Positions 1 to 10,629 are shown, counted from the stretch's first letter. The stretch: DNA of 55,216 nt from Prochlorococcus sp. AH-736-L23 (GCA_028141225.1 JAOIPS010000008.1:1-55216), one strand, 5' to 3'. Numbers and translations are program-made. Notes: generated from the letters alone by a model not told the origin.

Positions 1-2
1 AA

Positions 3-398
3 GCTATTAAATTAGCAATTGAAGATGCTTGTCTTAGCCTTGAAAAAGTCGATTACATAAATGCTCATGGAACAAGTACATCAGCTAATGACAAAAATGA
101 AACTTCTGCAATTAAATCTATCTTTAGAGACAGATCTTACCTCATTCCTGTAAGCTCTACTAAGTCGATGACAGGTCATCTCCTAGGAGGTTCAGGAGGT
201 ATAGAAGCTGTAGCTTGTATACTTTCTTTGACACATAATTTTATCCCTCCTACAATTAACTACGTCAATCGGGATCCTGAATGTGATCTTGATTATGTAC
301 CAAACAATGCAAGAGAAGCTCAAGTAGGAGTTGCTCTTTCTAATTCTTTCGGCTTTGGTGGTCACAATGTTTGCCTTGCTTTCAGCAAAATGAATTAA
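3..398 (+). CDS. fabF: Beta-ketoacyl-ACP synthase II, C-terminal fragment (cut by window edge)
   Basis: Condenses malonyl-ACP with a growing acyl-ACP in cytoplasmic type II fatty acid synthesis. Only about the last 131 codons are present; the reading frame is open from the first in-frame base and runs to a TAA. Two of the three catalytic residues of the thiolase fold are visible: the His of HGTST (codon at 66-68) and the His of GHLLGGSG (codon at 177-179); the nucleophilic Cys lies upstream of the window. The end keeps the glycine-rich FGFGGHN loop typical of KAS II. Transketolase follows 43 bases downstream on the same strand, an order often seen in cyanobacteria. FabB is the alternative name, but the sequence around the His residues fits FabF better. 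Confidence 0.93.
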   Translation, partial: AIKLAIEDACLSLEKVDYINAHGTSTSANDKNETSAIKSIFRDRSYLIPVSSTKSMTGHLLGGSGGIEAVACILSLTHNFIPPTINYVNRDPECDLDYVPNNAREAQVGVALSNSFGFGGHNVCLAFSKMN

Positions 399-441
399 AG
401 ACAACCAATCCTGTATTTCAAACTTAACTTATTTTAAAACA

Positions 442-2448
442 ATGGTCGCTGCATCTGTTTCATTAGAATCACTTTGTGTAAATAGTATAAGAATGCTTGC
501 TGTAGATGCAGTAAATAAATCTAATAGTGGACATCCCGGATTGCCAATGGGATGTGCTCCTATGGGTTATGCATTATGGCAAAACATACTTAATCACAAC
601 CCTAATAACCCAAAATGGTTTAACAGAGACCGTTTTGTATTATCTGCTGGTCATGGCTGTATGCTGTTGTATTCCTTGCTGCATTTGACAGGATATAAAT
701 CAGTTTCTATAGAAGATATTAAGGAATTTAGGCAATGGGGATCAAAAACTCCTGGACATCCAGAAACATTCGAAACTGAAGGTGTTGAAGTTACGGCTGG
801 ACCTCTTGGAGCTGGAATTTCAAATGCAGTTGGTTTAGCAATAGCTGAAACACACTTAGCAGCTAAATTTAATAAACCTGATTGCAATATCGTTGATCAC
901 TATACTTACGTAATAATGGGTGATGGCTGTAATCAAGAAGGTATTGCATCAGAAGCCTGCTCACTAGCTGGTCATCTTAAGCTTGGGAAATTAATTGCAC
1001 TCTATGACGACAATCAAATTACGATTGATGGGAGAACCGACGTTTCTTTTACCGAGGATGTATTAAAAAGATACGAAGCTTATGGATGGCATGTACAACA
1101 TGTTGAAGATGGCAATCATGATGTTAAAGGAATAACTGAAGCTATCGAAAAAGCAAAATTAATTACAGACAAGCCTTCAATTATAAAAATTTCTACAACC
1201 ATAGGCTATGGTTCGCCCAATAAATCAGATACTGCTGGAATTCATGGAGCAGCTGTTGGAGAAGAAGAAGCTGCATTAACTAGAGATTTCCTAAATTGGG
1301 AATATCCTCCATTTGAAATACCAGATGAAGTATATGCGCATTTTAGAAAATCAATAAACAAAGGTGAAAATTTAGAGAAAGAATGGGATTCTAAATTTGA
1401 AGAATATCAAAAAAAATATCCTTCCGAAGGAGCCGAGTTAGACAGAATGTTAAAAGGCCAATTACCTGAGAATTGGGACTCAGATCTTCCCACATATACA
1501 CCTGATGATAAAGGGTTAGCCACCAGAAAGCATTCACAAATATGTTTAGGTGCACTAGGACCTAACCTGCCTGAATTAATTGGTGGATCCGCAGATTTAA
1601 CTCATTCTAATTACACAGATATCAAGGGTGAAACTGGATCATTCCAGCCTCATAGTCCCGAAAAAAGATATTTACATTTTGGTGTAAGAGAGCATGCTAT
1701 GGCCGCTGTACTAAATGGTATTGCATATCACAATAGCGGTCTTATCCCTTACGGTGGAACCTTCCTTGTTTTCGCTGATTATATGAGAGGTTCAATGAGA
1801 CTCTCAGCACTCAGCGAATTAGGAGTGATATATGTATTAACTCATGATTCAATTGGTGTAGGAGAAGACGGGCCAACACATCAACCTATTGAAACTATCC
1901 CCTCTCTTCGTGCCATGCCTAATATGCTAGTTTTCAGACCAGGTGATGGAAATGAGACAAGTGGAGCTTATAAGCTAGCTATTCAAAATCGAAAAAGACC
2001 TTCTGCCCTTTGTTTAAGTAGGCAAGGTATGCCAAATCAAGAAAATACTTCAATCGACAAAGTTGCTCTAGGAGGATATATAGTTTCCGATTGCGAAGGA
2101 ACACCAGATCTGATATTTATTGGTACTGGAAGCGAACTGAATCTTTGCATTGAAGCAAGTAAGCAAATTTCAAACTTAGGTAAAAAAGTTAGAGTTGTTT
2201 CTATGCCTTGTGTAGAACTTTTTGAAGAGCAAGAAGAATCTTACAAAAAAAGTGTTTTACCTAGTAGTGTGAAAAAGAGAGTTGTAGTAGAAGCTGCCCA
2301 TTCATTTGGTTGGCATAAGTATACAGGTTTTGAAGGAATTTGTATTACCATGGATAGGTTTGGTGCATCAGCACCAGGTGGAGAATGTATGAAGAATTTT
2401 GGATTTACAGTCGAAAACGTAGTTAGTAAAACGAAGGAAATTCTATAA
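442..2448 (+). CDS. tktA: Transketolase
   Basis: Thiamin-diphosphate enzyme that moves two-carbon ketol units between sugar phosphates in the Calvin cycle and pentose phosphate pathway. The 668-residue length is normal for the family. Visible marks: the N-terminal His-Pro-Gly segment (His31), the HG pair at 71-72, the TPP/metal-binding GDG (160-162) with the following NQ at 191-192, the REHAM segment of the pyrimidine domain, and a C-terminal domain ending in the [10 protein letters not shown] stretch. The start ATG sits 43 bases after fabF. The enzyme needs thiamin diphosphate, and thiC converges on it from the other side with only 14 bases between stop codons. No oddities seen. Confidence 0.97.
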   Translation: MVAASVSLESLCVNSIRMLAVDAVNKSNSGHPGLPMGCAPMGYALWQNILNHNPNNPKWFNRDRFVLSAGHGCMLLYSLLHLTGYKSVSIEDIKEFRQWGSKTPGHPETFETEGVEVTAGPLGAGISNAVGLAIAETHLAAKFNKPDCNIVDHYTYVIMGDGCNQEGIASEACSLAGHLKLGKLIALYDDNQITIDGRTDVSFTEDVLKRYEAYGWHVQHVEDGNHDVKGITEAIEKAKLITDKPSIIKISTTIGYGSPNKSDTAGIHGAAVGEEEAALTRDFLNWEYPPFEIPDEVYAHFRKSINKGENLEKEWDSKFEEYQKKYPSEGAELDRMLKGQLPENWDSDLPTYTPDDKGLATRKHSQICLGALGPNLPELIGGSADLTHSNYTDIKGETGSFQPHSPEKRYLHFGVREHAMAAVLNGIAYHNSGLIPYGGTFLVFADYMRGSMRLSALSELGVIYVLTHDSIGVGEDGPTHQPIETIPSLRAMPNMLVFRPGDGNETSGAYKLAIQNRKRPSALCLSRQGMPNQENTSIDKVALGGYIVSDCEGTPDLIFIGTGSELNLCIEASKQISNLGKKVRVVSMPCVELFEEQEESYKKSVLPSSVKKRVVVEAAHSFGWHKYTGFEGICITMDRFGASAPGGECMKNFGFTVENVVSKTKEIL

Positions 2449-2462
2449 CTAGTGACTGATAA

Positions 2463-3833
2463 CTACGCTGAAGTATTGCATTCTTCAAGTTTATCTTTTA
2501 ACTGATCAAGAGATTCATCTGAAATCTTTGAATTCATTGGACAATGTTTTGGACCACACATTGAACAGAACTCTGCCTTTTTAAATATTTCTTCAGGTAG
2601 TGTTTCATCATGGTACTGCTTTGCCCTTTCTGGATCTAATGAAAGTTCGAATTGCTTATTCCAATCAAAGTTATACCTTGCATGACTAAGTTCATCATCT
2701 CGATCACGGGCACCAGCTCTATGCCTTGCTATGTCAGCAGCGTGAGCAGCTATTTTATAAGCAATTAATCCTTCGCGTACATCTTCTGCATTTGGGAGAC
2801 CAAGATGTTCTTTTGGGGTTACATAACATAACATAGAAGTTCCATACCACCCTGCCATCGCGGCCCCAATAGCACTTGATATATGGTCATAACCAGGAGA
2901 AACATCTGTGACTAATGGACCAAGTACATAGAAAGGAGCTTCTGAACATTCTTCCATTTGCTTTCTCACATTAAACTCAATTTGGTCCATAGGCACATGA
3001 CCAGGACCCTCAACCATTACTTGAACATTATGTTCCCATGCTCTTCTAGTAAGCTCGCCCAAGGTCTTCAATTCAGCTAGCTGAGCATCATCAGAAGCAT
3101 CATGCAAACATCCAGGCCTTAGTGAATCGCCTAGAGAAAAAGTACAATCATATTTCTTAAAAATCTCACAAATATCATCAAACCTGGTATAAAGAGGATT
3201 TTGCTTAAAATGATGTAACATCCATTGAGCTAAAATACCTCCCCCTCTACTGACAATTCCAGTAATTCTTCCTTTGACTTTTGGCAAATGCTCTATTAAA
3301 AGACCTGCATGAATAGTTTGATAATCTACGCCCTGCTGACAATGTTTTTCAATAATATGAAGAAAATCATCTTCTGTTAGTCTATCTATTGAACCATGTA
3401 CACTTTCTAAAGCTTGATAAACAGGAACAGTACCTATAGGAACAGGAGATTCTTGAATAATTGCTTGCCGCACTTCATCTAAATTTACTCCTCCCGTAGA
3501 AAGATCCATAACCGTATCAGCACCATACTTAACAGCTAGTTTCAGCTTTTCTACTTCTTCATTGATATCACTTGCATTAGGCGAAGCACCAATATTGGCA
3601 TTAACTTTGCATCTAGAAGCAATACCTATAGACATTGGTTCAAGATTAATATGATTAATATTAGCTGGAATAATTAATCTTCCTCTCGCTACTTCCTCCA
3701 TTATTAAAGAAGAAGGTAGATTCTCTTTTTTAGCAACAAAATCCATTTCTTCAGTAATATAACCGTTTCTCGCAAAGTTCATCTGAGTTACATTGTCTTT
3801 CCCAAGACGGGGCTTAATCCAAGAACTTCTCAT
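2463..3833 (-). CDS. thiC: Phosphomethylpyrimidine synthase ThiC
   Basis: Radical-SAM enzyme that converts aminoimidazole ribotide to hydroxymethylpyrimidine phosphate, the pyrimidine half of thiamin. The 456-residue length matches the shorter cyanobacterial/plant-type ThiC lacking the long N-terminal extension of E. coli. The C-terminal cluster motif C-x2-C-x4-C that binds the 4Fe-4S centre is present at Cys423, Cys426 and Cys431. The body carries the conserved GADTVMDLS and RGGGI segments. A TPP riboswitch lies about 45 bases upstream of the ATG (see 3880-3960), so expression should fall when thiamin diphosphate is plentiful. It is transcribed toward tktA. Confidence 0.97.
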   Translation of the reverse strand: MRSSWIKPRLGKDNVTQMNFARNGYITEEMDFVAKKENLPSSLIMEEVARGRLIIPANINHINLEPMSIGIASRCKVNANIGASPNASDINEEVEKLKLAVKYGADTVMDLSTGGVNLDEVRQAIIQESPVPIGTVPVYQALESVHGSIDRLTEDDFLHIIEKHCQQGVDYQTIHAGLLIEHLPKVKGRITGIVSRGGGILAQWMLHHFKQNPLYTRFDDICEIFKKYDCTFSLGDSLRPGCLHDASDDAQLAELKTLGELTRRAWEHNVQVMVEGPGHVPMDQIEFNVRKQMEECSEAPFYVLGPLVTDVSPGYDHISSAIGAAMAGWYGTSMLCYVTPKEHLGLPNAEDVREGLIAYKIAAHAADIARHRAGARDRDDELSHARYNFDWNKQFELSLDPERAKQYHDETLPEEIFKKAEFCSMCGPKHCPMNSKISDESLDQLKDKLEECNTSA

Positions 3834-3879
3834 AATTTCGTAATTTTTTAAAATGTTATTACTAAAGTTTGATCATATT

Positions 3880-3960
3880 TCCACTTCCCTGCATCAAAAT
3901 TAATGATTCAGTTTCAAAGGGTATGATCTCAGCTAAGTTAAATTTTTTAGCACCCCTAGT
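3880..3960 (-). promoter_or_regulatory. TPP riboswitch (THI element) upstream of thiC
   Basis: Read on the minus strand, this leader contains the conserved THI-box blocks in the right order: AGGGGTGC, then GCTGAGAT, then ACCC followed by TTTGAAACTGA, then ATGCAGGGA. GCTAA and TTAGC can form the P3 arm around an A/T loop, and ATCA/TGAT can form the P4-P5 arm. The canonical GAACCTGA block is changed to GAAACTGA. The element ends about 45 bases before the thiC ATG with no clear terminator hairpin plus U-run, so control of translation start or an unusual terminator is possible. The position directly before thiC makes the identification strong. Confidence 0.9.
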
Positions 3961-4030
3961 ATTAATCTTATTAATAGCTCTTTTCTAAAAAATAGTCATC
4001 TTTTATTGCATGAAAATAAATAAAATAATT

Positions 4031-4246
4031 TTATTTAACTTTTTGATAAGACTTTATCTTTTTTAAAATATTTTTTCTATCCAATTGTCTACTAATACCC
4101 CTATCCAAAATAATTGCAAACCCCATTAATCCAATAGGTAAATAAAAAATCTTCCTAGAATTGTCCCTAAATATCAATCCCATTGTAGATATTAGGATCA
4201 TTAAAGGAGCCACAAAAGATAAGATAAATCTTTTATTAACTTTCAT
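4031..4246 (-). CDS. Small conserved membrane protein, possibly DUF3188-like
   Basis: A 71-residue protein with two hydrophobic stretches, about residues 7-26 and 34-47, joined by a short charged loop (RDNSRK), and a strongly basic C-terminal tail rich in Lys. This suggests a two-helix membrane hairpin with a cytoplasmic basic end. Its ATG overlaps the TGA of the upstream M20 hydrolase gene by four bases (ATGA), so the two are likely translated together. It resembles the small cyanobacterial DUF3188 family from memory, but I cannot confirm that. Function unknown. Confidence 0.75.
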   Translation of the reverse strand: MKVNKRFILSFVAPLMILISTMGLIFRDNSRKIFYLPIGLMGFAIILDRGISRQLDRKNILKKIKSYQKVK

Positions 4247-5427
4247 TTAGCAACAGTATTAATTTTTTCAATGTTTAATTTTACTATGGATTCTGTTATT
4301 ACTTTAATTCCGATAGCAATAGCTCTTTCATCCGGATTAAATTTAGAACTATGAAGAGGAGCACACCCATTTGAACTAGAAACACCAAGCCGAAACATGG
4401 CTCCTGGAATATCACTTAAGAATTCAGCGAAATCCTCAGCTCCTAATGATGGTTTTTGTAATTCAATAACATTTTCTTGACCTAAAACCTTAATTCCCGA
4501 ATCTCTGAGGACTCTATTAATTTCAGAATTATTATTAACTGCCGGAGTGATTTCTCTAAATATTACTTCTGCTTCAGCTCCGCAACTATTAGCTAAAGAA
4601 GTAATATTTTCATTGAGCCAATTACCAATATTAGTAAATAATTTATGATTAGTACATCTAACAGTACCAATTAAATTAACCTTTTCTGCAAGAACATTGA
4701 ATGCATTGCCGCCATTTATTTTACCAAAAGTTAATACCACAGGATCTAAAGGATCTAACTTCCTTGTTATCGATTCTTGAATTCCCGAGATCACTTTAGA
4801 AGCCACCCAAATAGCATCAACTCCTTCATGAGGCCGAGCACCATGGGCTGATTTTCCTTTAATCTCAACCTTAATTTCTCCAGCAGCTGCGGTTAAACTT
4901 CCCTCTTTAATCCCAATAGTCCCTACGGATAAATCAGGGTAGACATGAACTCCCAAAATATGTGTTAACCCGTTAGTTGCACCATCCTTAATCATCCATC
5001 TAGCTCCACTTGCAATTTCTTCAGCGGGCTGAAAAATTATCCGAGTCCCAAAGTTCAATTTTAAATCCTTAATAATTTTTGCCACACCCAATCCAATCGA
5101 GATGTGCAAATCGTGGCCACAGGCATGCATAACACCATCTACTTTTGAAGAAAAACTTAATTTAGTTTCCTCAAATATTGGCAAAGCATCCATATCCACT
5201 CTTAAACCTATAATACCTTTATCTAAGGGGCCAAAATCAGCAATAACTCCAGTCCTACCTATAGATTCTCTAACATTCCAACCAATATTTTTTAGAAAAC
5301 CACTGATCAAGATCGCTGTTTGATTTTCAAGTCCACTTAATTCTGGATGTGCATGGATATGTCTTCTTAAGTTAATTAATTCATCATTAAACGAATCAAT
5401 TTTTTTATGAAACTGATCTGTATTCAT
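4243..5427 (-). CDS. M20-family metal-dependent amidohydrolase
   Basis: Predicted cytoplasmic hydrolase of N-acyl amino acids, of the hippurate/IAA-amino-acid hydrolase type. The 394-residue length is normal. Metal ligands are recognisable: Cys103 and His105 in HACGHD, the Glu pair in QPAEE, the His of LGVHV, and the C-terminal GAEDF segment. The dimerisation (lid) domain begins near SAHGARPHEG. The natural substrate cannot be told from sequence; this family is often annotated as amidohydrolase, carboxypeptidase or aminoacylase. It follows the TPR gene by three bases and overlaps the small membrane gene downstream, so it belongs to the ruvB-TPR-M20 run. Confidence 0.93.
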   Translation of the reverse strand: MNTDQFHKKIDSFNDELINLRRHIHAHPELSGLENQTAILISGFLKNIGWNVRESIGRTGVIADFGPLDKGIIGLRVDMDALPIFEETKLSFSSKVDGVMHACGHDLHISIGLGVAKIIKDLKLNFGTRIIFQPAEEIASGARWMIKDGATNGLTHILGVHVYPDLSVGTIGIKEGSLTAAAGEIKVEIKGKSAHGARPHEGVDAIWVASKVISGIQESITRKLDPLDPVVLTFGKINGGNAFNVLAEKVNLIGTVRCTNHKLFTNIGNWLNENITSLANSCGAEAEVIFREITPAVNNNSEINRVLRDSGIKVLGQENVIELQKPSLGAEDFAEFLSDIPGAMFRLGVSSSNGCAPLHSSKFNPDERAIAIGIKVITESIVKLNIEKINTVAK

Positions 5428-5430
5428 TAC

Positions 5431-6219
5431 TTATTTTAAATCGATAAAGTTCATCAAATCTTTAATTGGTTGTGGAGGCCATCTTCTTATTTTTTTTAAC
5501 CATTCTTCATCACTATATCTAGGATCTAATTCAGTTACCGCTATCCAATTACTCTCTGCTTTTCCAGATTCGCCCTTATACCAATTCAAAGCTGTTAAAG
5601 CTGCCCTAGCATCTGCAAAGGTTGGATAACGTCTAATTAATTTTTTTAATTCTTTTTCAGATTCATCAATATTCCCCAACTGGAAATCTGCTAACGCCAA
5701 ACTTGACCTAGCCATGGCAAATCCAGGATTAAATAAAGCAGCTTTTGAAAATAAATCTCTTGCTGTATCCCAATGTGATGTAGATCCTTCTACATTTGCC
5801 AAATTATATAATGCAGAAAAATTTTTACTGTCTTGCGAAATAACGAACATATAATCTTTTTTCGCTTGTGACCATAAACCCAATGCTTCCTCTGCTATCC
5901 CCCTGTTGATGTAAGGATCTATTTCACTGGGATTCAAACTTATTGCCTTATTTTGGTCATCTATTGATCCCTTTACATCTCCTATAACAAGTCTTACATT
6001 TCCTCTATTACTAAAACCTGCAGCATCATCAGGATAAGAATCGAGATACTGATTCCATTCTTGCAAAGCGAGATTGAATTTTCCGCCTGAACTTAGATCG
6101 TATGCATTTTTAAACAAATCCTCTCTCAAAGATATTGAATAGCATGGTGGAATCCAAAAAATATTGAGAAAAATAAAAATTAATAAAAAATAAGCCTTAA
6201 CTTTTTTAAAAGTTATCAT
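5431..6219 (-). CDS. Secreted or membrane-anchored TPR-repeat protein
   Basis: A 262-residue protein with an N-terminal signal or anchor: basic MITFKK start, a hydrophobic run to about residue 26, then a Cys and a small-residue stretch (CYSIS), which could be a signal peptidase site. The rest is tandem tetratricopeptide repeats from about residue 35 to 235, with repeated motifs such as [21 protein letters not shown] and [13 protein letters not shown] domains bind other proteins; similar proteins in picocyanobacteria are annotated only as TPR proteins. The start overlaps the end of ruvB by 14 bases and the M20 gene follows after three bases, so it is in one transcription unit with them. No specific role can be assigned. 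Confidence 0.9.
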   Translation of the reverse strand: MITFKKVKAYFLLIFIFLNIFWIPPCYSISLREDLFKNAYDLSSGGKFNLALQEWNQYLDSYPDDAAGFSNRGNVRLVIGDVKGSIDDQNKAISLNPSEIDPYINRGIAEEALGLWSQAKKDYMFVISQDSKNFSALYNLANVEGSTSHWDTARDLFSKAALFNPGFAMARSSLALADFQLGNIDESEKELKKLIRRYPTFADARAALTALNWYKGESGKAESNWIAVTELDPRYSDEEWLKKIRRWPPQPIKDLMNFIDLK

Positions 6220-7264
6220 TTTTTGAACTAATGTATTTTTTTCCTAGAGCAGTAAGCAATCTTCCTCGAGGAGTTCTCGTAAGGAAACCAATTTTTATGA
6301 GATAAGGCTCTACTACAAATTCTAACATTGAAGAATCATCACCCAAACCAGCTGCAATTGAATCAAGGCCAGTTGGAATATTATTGTTTTGGTTAAGAAA
6401 AGACAAATAGTGTCTATCTAAAGAATCCAAACCTTTTTCGTCTATTTGAAAAGAATTTAAAGCTTTTTTTATTAAATTTACGGAGATCTTATTAGTATTC
6501 ATAACAACTTGAGCATAATCTCTAACTCGTCTTAGTAATCTTAAAGCAATTCTTGGAGTCCCTCTAGATATCTTTGCTAAATCATAAGATGCTTCATCGT
6601 CTAAATTGAGGTTTATTAATCGGGAGAAATTAACAATAATTTGTTTTAATTCATCATATGTATAAAATTCAATTTTTTGAGATATACCAAATCTATCTCT
6701 TAGAGGTGCATTTATTGAGGCTAATTTAGTTGTAGCGCCAATCAGAGTAAACCTAGGAAGATTAATTGTTCTGCAACGGGCACCTCTATTAGCTCCCATA
6801 GTTAAGTCAAGTCTAAAATCTTCCATTGCGGAATATAACAACTCTTCAGTTAACCTATTTAAACGATGTATCTCATCGATAAATAAAACTTCACCTTCTT
6901 TTAATCCAAGAAGTAAACCTACAATATCCCTTGGTCTTTCAATTGCTGTTGCAGTCGCTATCCTGCATTTTGTATTCAATTCATGTGCTATTAAAAAAGC
7001 AAGAGTAGTCTTACCTAGACCAGGCTGTCCATATAAAAGAGTATGCTCCAAAGGTTCTTTTCTTAAAATTGAAGCATCTATAGATATTCTTAAAGAGGAT
7101 TTAAGTTGTTCTTGGCCAATAAATTCTTTAAAAGTAAGAGGTCGAGCTAAGTTCAGATTATTATTTTTCTTTTCTTCTGGAATGATTTTTGAATCAACTA
7201 GTCTAAGCTCTTTTTTACGAGGAGAAAAGTCATTATCACCTATATTGGAAGAAATAATTGCCAT
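6206..7264 (-). CDS. ruvB: Holliday junction branch migration ATPase RuvB
   Basis: Hexameric AAA+ motor that drives branch migration of Holliday junctions with RuvA. The 352-residue protein has an N-terminal extension of about 30 residues before the conserved core starting near [10 protein letters not shown]. Walker A is GQPGLGKTT (79-87), Walker B is FIDE (128-131), sensor 1 sits in GATTK, and the arginine-rich [12 protein letters not shown] segment is present. The C-terminal winged helix ends with TPRGR, typical of RuvB. It is divergent from smpB across 52 bases and is the first gene of the minus-strand run that continues with the TPR gene. Confidence 0.97.
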   Translation of the reverse strand: MAIISSNIGDNDFSPRKKELRLVDSKIIPEEKKNNNLNLARPLTFKEFIGQEQLKSSLRISIDASILRKEPLEHTLLYGQPGLGKTTLAFLIAHELNTKCRIATATAIERPRDIVGLLLGLKEGEVLFIDEIHRLNRLTEELLYSAMEDFRLDLTMGANRGARCRTINLPRFTLIGATTKLASINAPLRDRFGISQKIEFYTYDELKQIIVNFSRLINLNLDDEASYDLAKISRGTPRIALRLLRRVRDYAQVVMNTNKISVNLIKKALNSFQIDEKGLDSLDRHYLSFLNQNNNIPTGLDSIAAGLGDDSSMLEFVVEPYLIKIGFLTRTPRGRLLTALGKKYISSKNDNF

Positions 7265-7316
7265 AATGAAAGGTTAATTGCAATTGTTCTGAGAAGAAAG
7301 ATTTTTTAAACCTAAA

Positions 7317-7811
7317 ATGACAAAAAATTCAAACAAAGTTAAAAAAAATACTAATAAAGCAAATAATTTTAAACTTCTAGCTGAAAATAGATATGCAAAA
7401 TTTCAATATGAAATATCTGAAACAATCGAAGCAGGGATTGAGCTTTTAGGGACTGAAGTAAAGTCTATTAGAAATGGGAAAGCAAATTTAAGAGACGGAT
7501 ACTGTTCATTCAGAGATGGGGAGATCTTATTATTAAATGTTCACATTTCACCACATAAAAATGTGGGGTCTTTCTTTAATCATGATCCATTAAGAAATAG
7601 AAAGTTGCTATTACATAAAAAAGAAATAATAAAAATGAAATCTAATACTGAAAAAAAAGGAATGACTATTGTTCCATTATCTCTTTATTTAAAAGGCTCA
7701 TGGATTAAACTAACTATTGGAGTCGGCAAAGGGAAAAAATTACATGATAAACGACAAGATGAAAAACAAAAAAGTATAAAAAAAGAAATCAACTCTGCAC
7801 TGAAAAGATAA
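7317..7811 (+). CDS. smpB: SsrA (tmRNA)-binding protein SmpB
   Basis: Binds tmRNA and brings it to stalled ribosomes for trans-translation. The 164 residues include the conserved beta-barrel with the [10 protein letters not shown] start, [23 protein letters not shown], and the basic C-terminal tail that would enter the mRNA channel, ending in KREINS-like sequence rich in Lys/Arg/Asp. An Asn/Lys-rich N-terminal extension of about 18 residues precedes the core. It stands alone between divergent ruvB and a convergent small gene (27-base gap). The tmRNA gene itself is not in this window. Confidence 0.97.
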   Translation: MTKNSNKVKKNTNKANNFKLLAENRYAKFQYEISETIEAGIELLGTEVKSIRNGKANLRDGYCSFRDGEILLLNVHISPHKNVGSFFNHDPLRNRKLLLHKKEIIKMKSNTEKKGMTIVPLSLYLKGSWIKLTIGVGKGKKLHDKRQDEKQKSIKKEINSALKR

Positions 7812-7838
7812 AAATATTGTACAGAATTATTGAAACTA

Positions 7839-8084
7839 TCAATCTAAAATAACTGTACTTGGAGGTGGGGAAGGATCTGGATCTGCAATTAACATATGCT
7901 GTAATACAGTTTCAGGCCTCTCACTATCTCTCCAGCGAATTTTGTATGCAGGCATTTTTGTACCCCTACTTGTAGTTTGCTCAACTGGTTCAATAACCCA
8001 TCCTCTTCTTGATCGGCCTTGAGGATTTCTTTTTACTACTGCATCCGCGTGTTTGAAACGGAAACCAACACGTTCACCACTCAT
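7839..8084 (-). CDS. Conserved small cyanobacterial protein of unknown function
   Basis: An 81-residue soluble protein, basic in the first half and ending in a Pro/Asp/Ser tail (PSPPPS). The middle section, GWVIEPVEQTTSRGTK followed by YKIRWRDSERPE, has alternating hydrophobic and charged residues consistent with a small beta-barrel like SH3-type domains. GC and residue use look like the neighbours, so it is probably a genuine conserved gene rather than a shadow. It sits 28 bases downstream of the lysS start side and converges with smpB. I do not recognise a characterised homologue. Confidence 0.75.
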   Translation of the reverse strand: MSGERVGFRFKHADAVVKRNPQGRSRRGWVIEPVEQTTSRGTKMPAYKIRWRDSERPETVLQHMLIADPDPSPPPSTVILD

Positions 8085-8112
8085 TTAAAAATTTCGTATT
8101 GGATTAATTAAC

Positions 8113-9651
8113 CTATTTTACTTCATTCAAGGGTAATTTTTCACCTTTTTTCGAAGTTATTTCTGGTTTTAACAATGGGAAAGGGATGACATCTCTAATT
8201 GATGCGCTATTAGTAATTAACATAATTAACCTATCAATGCCTATACCTAATCCTCCAGTAGGCGGCATGCCAATCTCCAAAGCATTCAAGAAATCTTCAT
8301 CTATACAGTGAGCCTCAAGATCTCCTTCATCTCTCAGAGATTGCTGTAATTGCATTCTTTCTCTTTGATCTACTGGATCTATCAACTCACTAAACGCATT
8401 TGCCAACTCTCGACCTACAATGAATAATTCAAATCTCTGCACTATTTCTTTATTATCAAGATGAGGCCTAGCTAAAGGAGAAATTTCAACAGGATAATCT
8501 ATAACAAAAGTGGGTTCTATAAGTTTTGATTCTACTTTTTGCTCGAAGACCTCATTTAAAAGTCTTCCAATAGTATTTACTTTATTAGAGAAATCAACAT
8601 TTATATTTTTAACGGCTTGTTTTGCTGCTAGAAAGTCTCCATTGAAAGAATCAAAATCAATCCCTGTATATTTTTTAACAATATCTTTCATAGATATTCT
8701 TAACCAAGGTTTAGAAAAATCAATTTCTTTATTTTGATAATTTATAAGTAAAGACCCACATGAATCAGCTACGATATCTTTAATCAATTCTTCTGTTAAA
8801 TTCATCATATCGACATAATCAGAAAAAGCTTGATAAATTTCAACTGAGGTGAATTCTGGATTATGCCTTGTACTGATCCCTTCATTACGAAAGATTCTTC
8901 CCAATTCATATACTTTCTCAAATCCTCCAACAACCATTCTTTTTAAATGTAATTCTGTAGCTATTCTTAGATAAAGGGGAATATCTAATGTATTGTGATG
9001 AGTTATAAATGGTCTTGCTTCAGCACCACCTGCTTCAGATTGCAGAATTGGAGTCTCTATCTCTAAAAAATTTCTATTGTCTAGCCATTTTCTTATAAAA
9101 CTTATGCATTTTGCTCTTGTTTTGAATACATTTTTAGAGTAAGGATTCACTATCAAATCTAGATAACGTTGCCTATATCTTTTTTCAATATCAGTCAATC
9201 CATGCCATTTATCTGGTAAAGGTTGTAATGATTTGGATAACATTTCCCATTTTTCTACTTTAATTGAAAGCTCACCTTTATTAGTTTTTTTAATAGTTCC
9301 GTGGACACCTATCCAATCCCCAATATCTACAATTTCTTTAATATCTTCAAAAGAAAGTATTTTTTGTTTTTCTAAATTTAAATTAATAATTCTTTTATCT
9401 AAATAAAGCTGAATCTGACTTTCTTGATCGCTTATTGTGAAAAAGGCAATTTTACCCATTACCCTTTTTGCCATTACTCTACCAGCAATAGAAACACCGA
9501 AATCTTCTTCCTGACCATTTTCTAAATAATCAAATTCTTGAATAAGAAAACTGGTAGTATGTGATACCCTAAAATTTTGTGCATAAGAAACAAATCCTTT
9601 ACTAATAAGTGAATTAGCTTTTTGTAAGCGTGCTTCTTTTATTTCAGACAA
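8113..9651 (-). CDS. lysS: Lysyl-tRNA synthetase, class II
   Basis: Charges tRNA-Lys. The 512-residue protein has an N-terminal OB-fold anticodon-binding domain (about residues 55-165) and a class II catalytic core. Motif 2 is visible in FRNEG...TRHNPEF and motif 3 in [10 protein letters not shown] near the C terminus. The start codon appears to be TTG (minus strand, 9651-9649), giving the family-like [12 protein letters not shown] opening; no in-frame ATG is better placed. The rpaB gene lies upstream with 50 bases between them, both on the minus strand. Confidence 0.96.
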   Translation of the reverse strand: MSEIKEARLQKANSLISKGFVSYAQNFRVSHTTSFLIQEFDYLENGQEEDFGVSIAGRVMAKRVMGKIAFFTISDQESQIQLYLDKRIINLNLEKQKILSFEDIKEIVDIGDWIGVHGTIKKTNKGELSIKVEKWEMLSKSLQPLPDKWHGLTDIEKRYRQRYLDLIVNPYSKNVFKTRAKCISFIRKWLDNRNFLEIETPILQSEAGGAEARPFITHHNTLDIPLYLRIATELHLKRMVVGGFEKVYELGRIFRNEGISTRHNPEFTSVEIYQAFSDYVDMMNLTEELIKDIVADSCGSLLINYQNKEIDFSKPWLRISMKDIVKKYTGIDFDSFNGDFLAAKQAVKNINVDFSNKVNTIGRLLNEVFEQKVESKLIEPTFVIDYPVEISPLARPHLDNKEIVQRFELFIVGRELANAFSELIDPVDQRERMQLQQSLRDEGDLEAHCIDEDFLNALEIGMPPTGGLGIGIDRLIMLITNSASIRDVIPFPLLKPEITSKKGEKLPLNEVK

Positions 9652-9701
9652 AGTTTATTTTAATTTATTTGTTTTATTTAATAAAATTATCAGACTATGG
9701 T

Positions 9702-10448
9702 TCAACTTGCCAAAGATGTTGCTGTTTCACCAACTCTCTGAGAAGCGTAACCAATTCCTCTAACTGTTAATATAAGTTCTGGATTTCTTGGATCTGGTTC
9801 CAATTTACCTCTTAATCTCGCAACATATACATCTACAACTCTCAAGTCTGCAGCTCTACGGGGAGGATATCCCCACAGCTGTTCTAAAATTTCTGCCCGA
9901 GGGACAACTTTACCAGGCTCGTCAAATAATAATTCTAGGAGACTAAATTCAGTATAAGTTAAACTAATTCTTTCTCCAGCTCTAGAAACTTGTCTTCGAT
10001 TAGTATCAACAACTAAACTACCAAACTTCATAACTCCTTTGCCCGAGGGGACTTCTTTAGTTTCAGCAACCGATACAGTTGGGCCCATTCTTCTCAAAAT
10101 AGTTGCTATTCTAGCCTCCAACTCTTTTGGGCTAAATGGTTTAGATAAATAATCATCAGCCCCCAAATCCAAACCTGCAACTCTCTCTGAAATAGCCTCT
10201 AAAGCAGTTAAGAATATTATTGGTACTACTGATTCAGCCCTAATTCTTCTACAAACTGCAAATCCATCCATTTTTGGAAGCATAACATCGAGAACTATTA
10301 AGTCTGGGGAATCTTTGTGAAAGGATTCAAGAGCTTCTTCACCGTTAGTAGCTGAATAAACTTGATATCCAGCTAGTTGAAGCCTTGTAACTAATACCTT
10401 CAAAACTGCTGGTTCATCATCAACAACTAAAATTCTTGCTTTTGACAT
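9702..10448 (-). CDS. rpaB: OmpR-type response regulator, RpaB-like
   Basis: DNA-binding response regulator; RpaB in cyanobacteria controls high-light and photosystem genes through HLR1 sites. The 248-residue protein has a receiver domain (about 1-120) with acidic pocket Asp10-Asp11, phospho-acceptor Asp54, Thr81 and Lys103, then a winged-helix OmpR/PhoB domain (about 140-240). A Cys at position 66 sits where RpaB proteins carry a redox-sensitive Cys. The KPFSPKELEARI segment is closer to RpaB than to RpaA, which is why I prefer that name. It lies between lysS and mreD on the same strand, with a 181-base leader that carries inverted repeats (see 10529-10599). Confidence 0.85.
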   Translation of the reverse strand: MSKARILVVDDEPAVLKVLVTRLQLAGYQVYSATNGEEALESFHKDSPDLIVLDVMLPKMDGFAVCRRIRAESVVPIIFLTALEAISERVAGLDLGADDYLSKPFSPKELEARIATILRRMGPTVSVAETKEVPSGKGVMKFGSLVVDTNRRQVSRAGERISLTYTEFSLLELLFDEPGKVVPRAEILEQLWGYPPRRAADLRVVDVYVARLRGKLEPDPRNPELILTVRGIGYASQRVGETATSLAS

Positions 10449-10528
10449 AGTTAAATAAGATTTCTCGATATTTCAAAGCAAAGAACTATTGCATTGAATA
10501 TTTATTCTAACAATTAAAAATATAACAT

Positions 10529-10555
10529 TACGAACCCTCATAGTGATATTTCGTA
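10529..10555. repeat. Short inverted repeat in the rpaB leader
   Basis: TACGAA at 10529-10534 is mirrored by TTCGTA at 10550-10555 with a 15-base spacer, in the 181-base gap between the mreD stop and the rpaB start. It could be a protein-binding operator for rpaB or a small RNA stem; six base pairs with a long spacer is weak, and chance cannot be excluded. Confidence 0.3.
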
Positions 10556-10557
10556 GG

Positions 10558-10599
10558 TTTAAAAAATTTTCAATAATTTAAAAATATAAATTTTTTAAA
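10558..10599. repeat. Perfect 12-bp A/T-only inverted repeat downstream of mreD
   Basis: TTTAAAAAATTT (10558-10569) and AAATTTTTTAAA (10588-10599) form a perfect 12-bp inverted repeat around an 18-base spacer, 30 bases after the mreD stop. As RNA it would fold into a hairpin of only A-U pairs. It could help end mreBCD transcripts or act as an operator for rpaB, but such repeats also arise by chance in DNA this A/T-rich. Confidence 0.35.
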
Positions 10600-10629
10600 A
10601 CACTTTTTACTTCTTGACAAAAATTATTA

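Noticed and set aside
3923..3988. A 21-codon plus-strand frame beginning ATG, hydrophobic, like a small photosystem peptide
   Set aside because: It lies exactly over the conserved TPP riboswitch on the other strand, whose sequence explains it, and does not match any small photosystem subunit I know.
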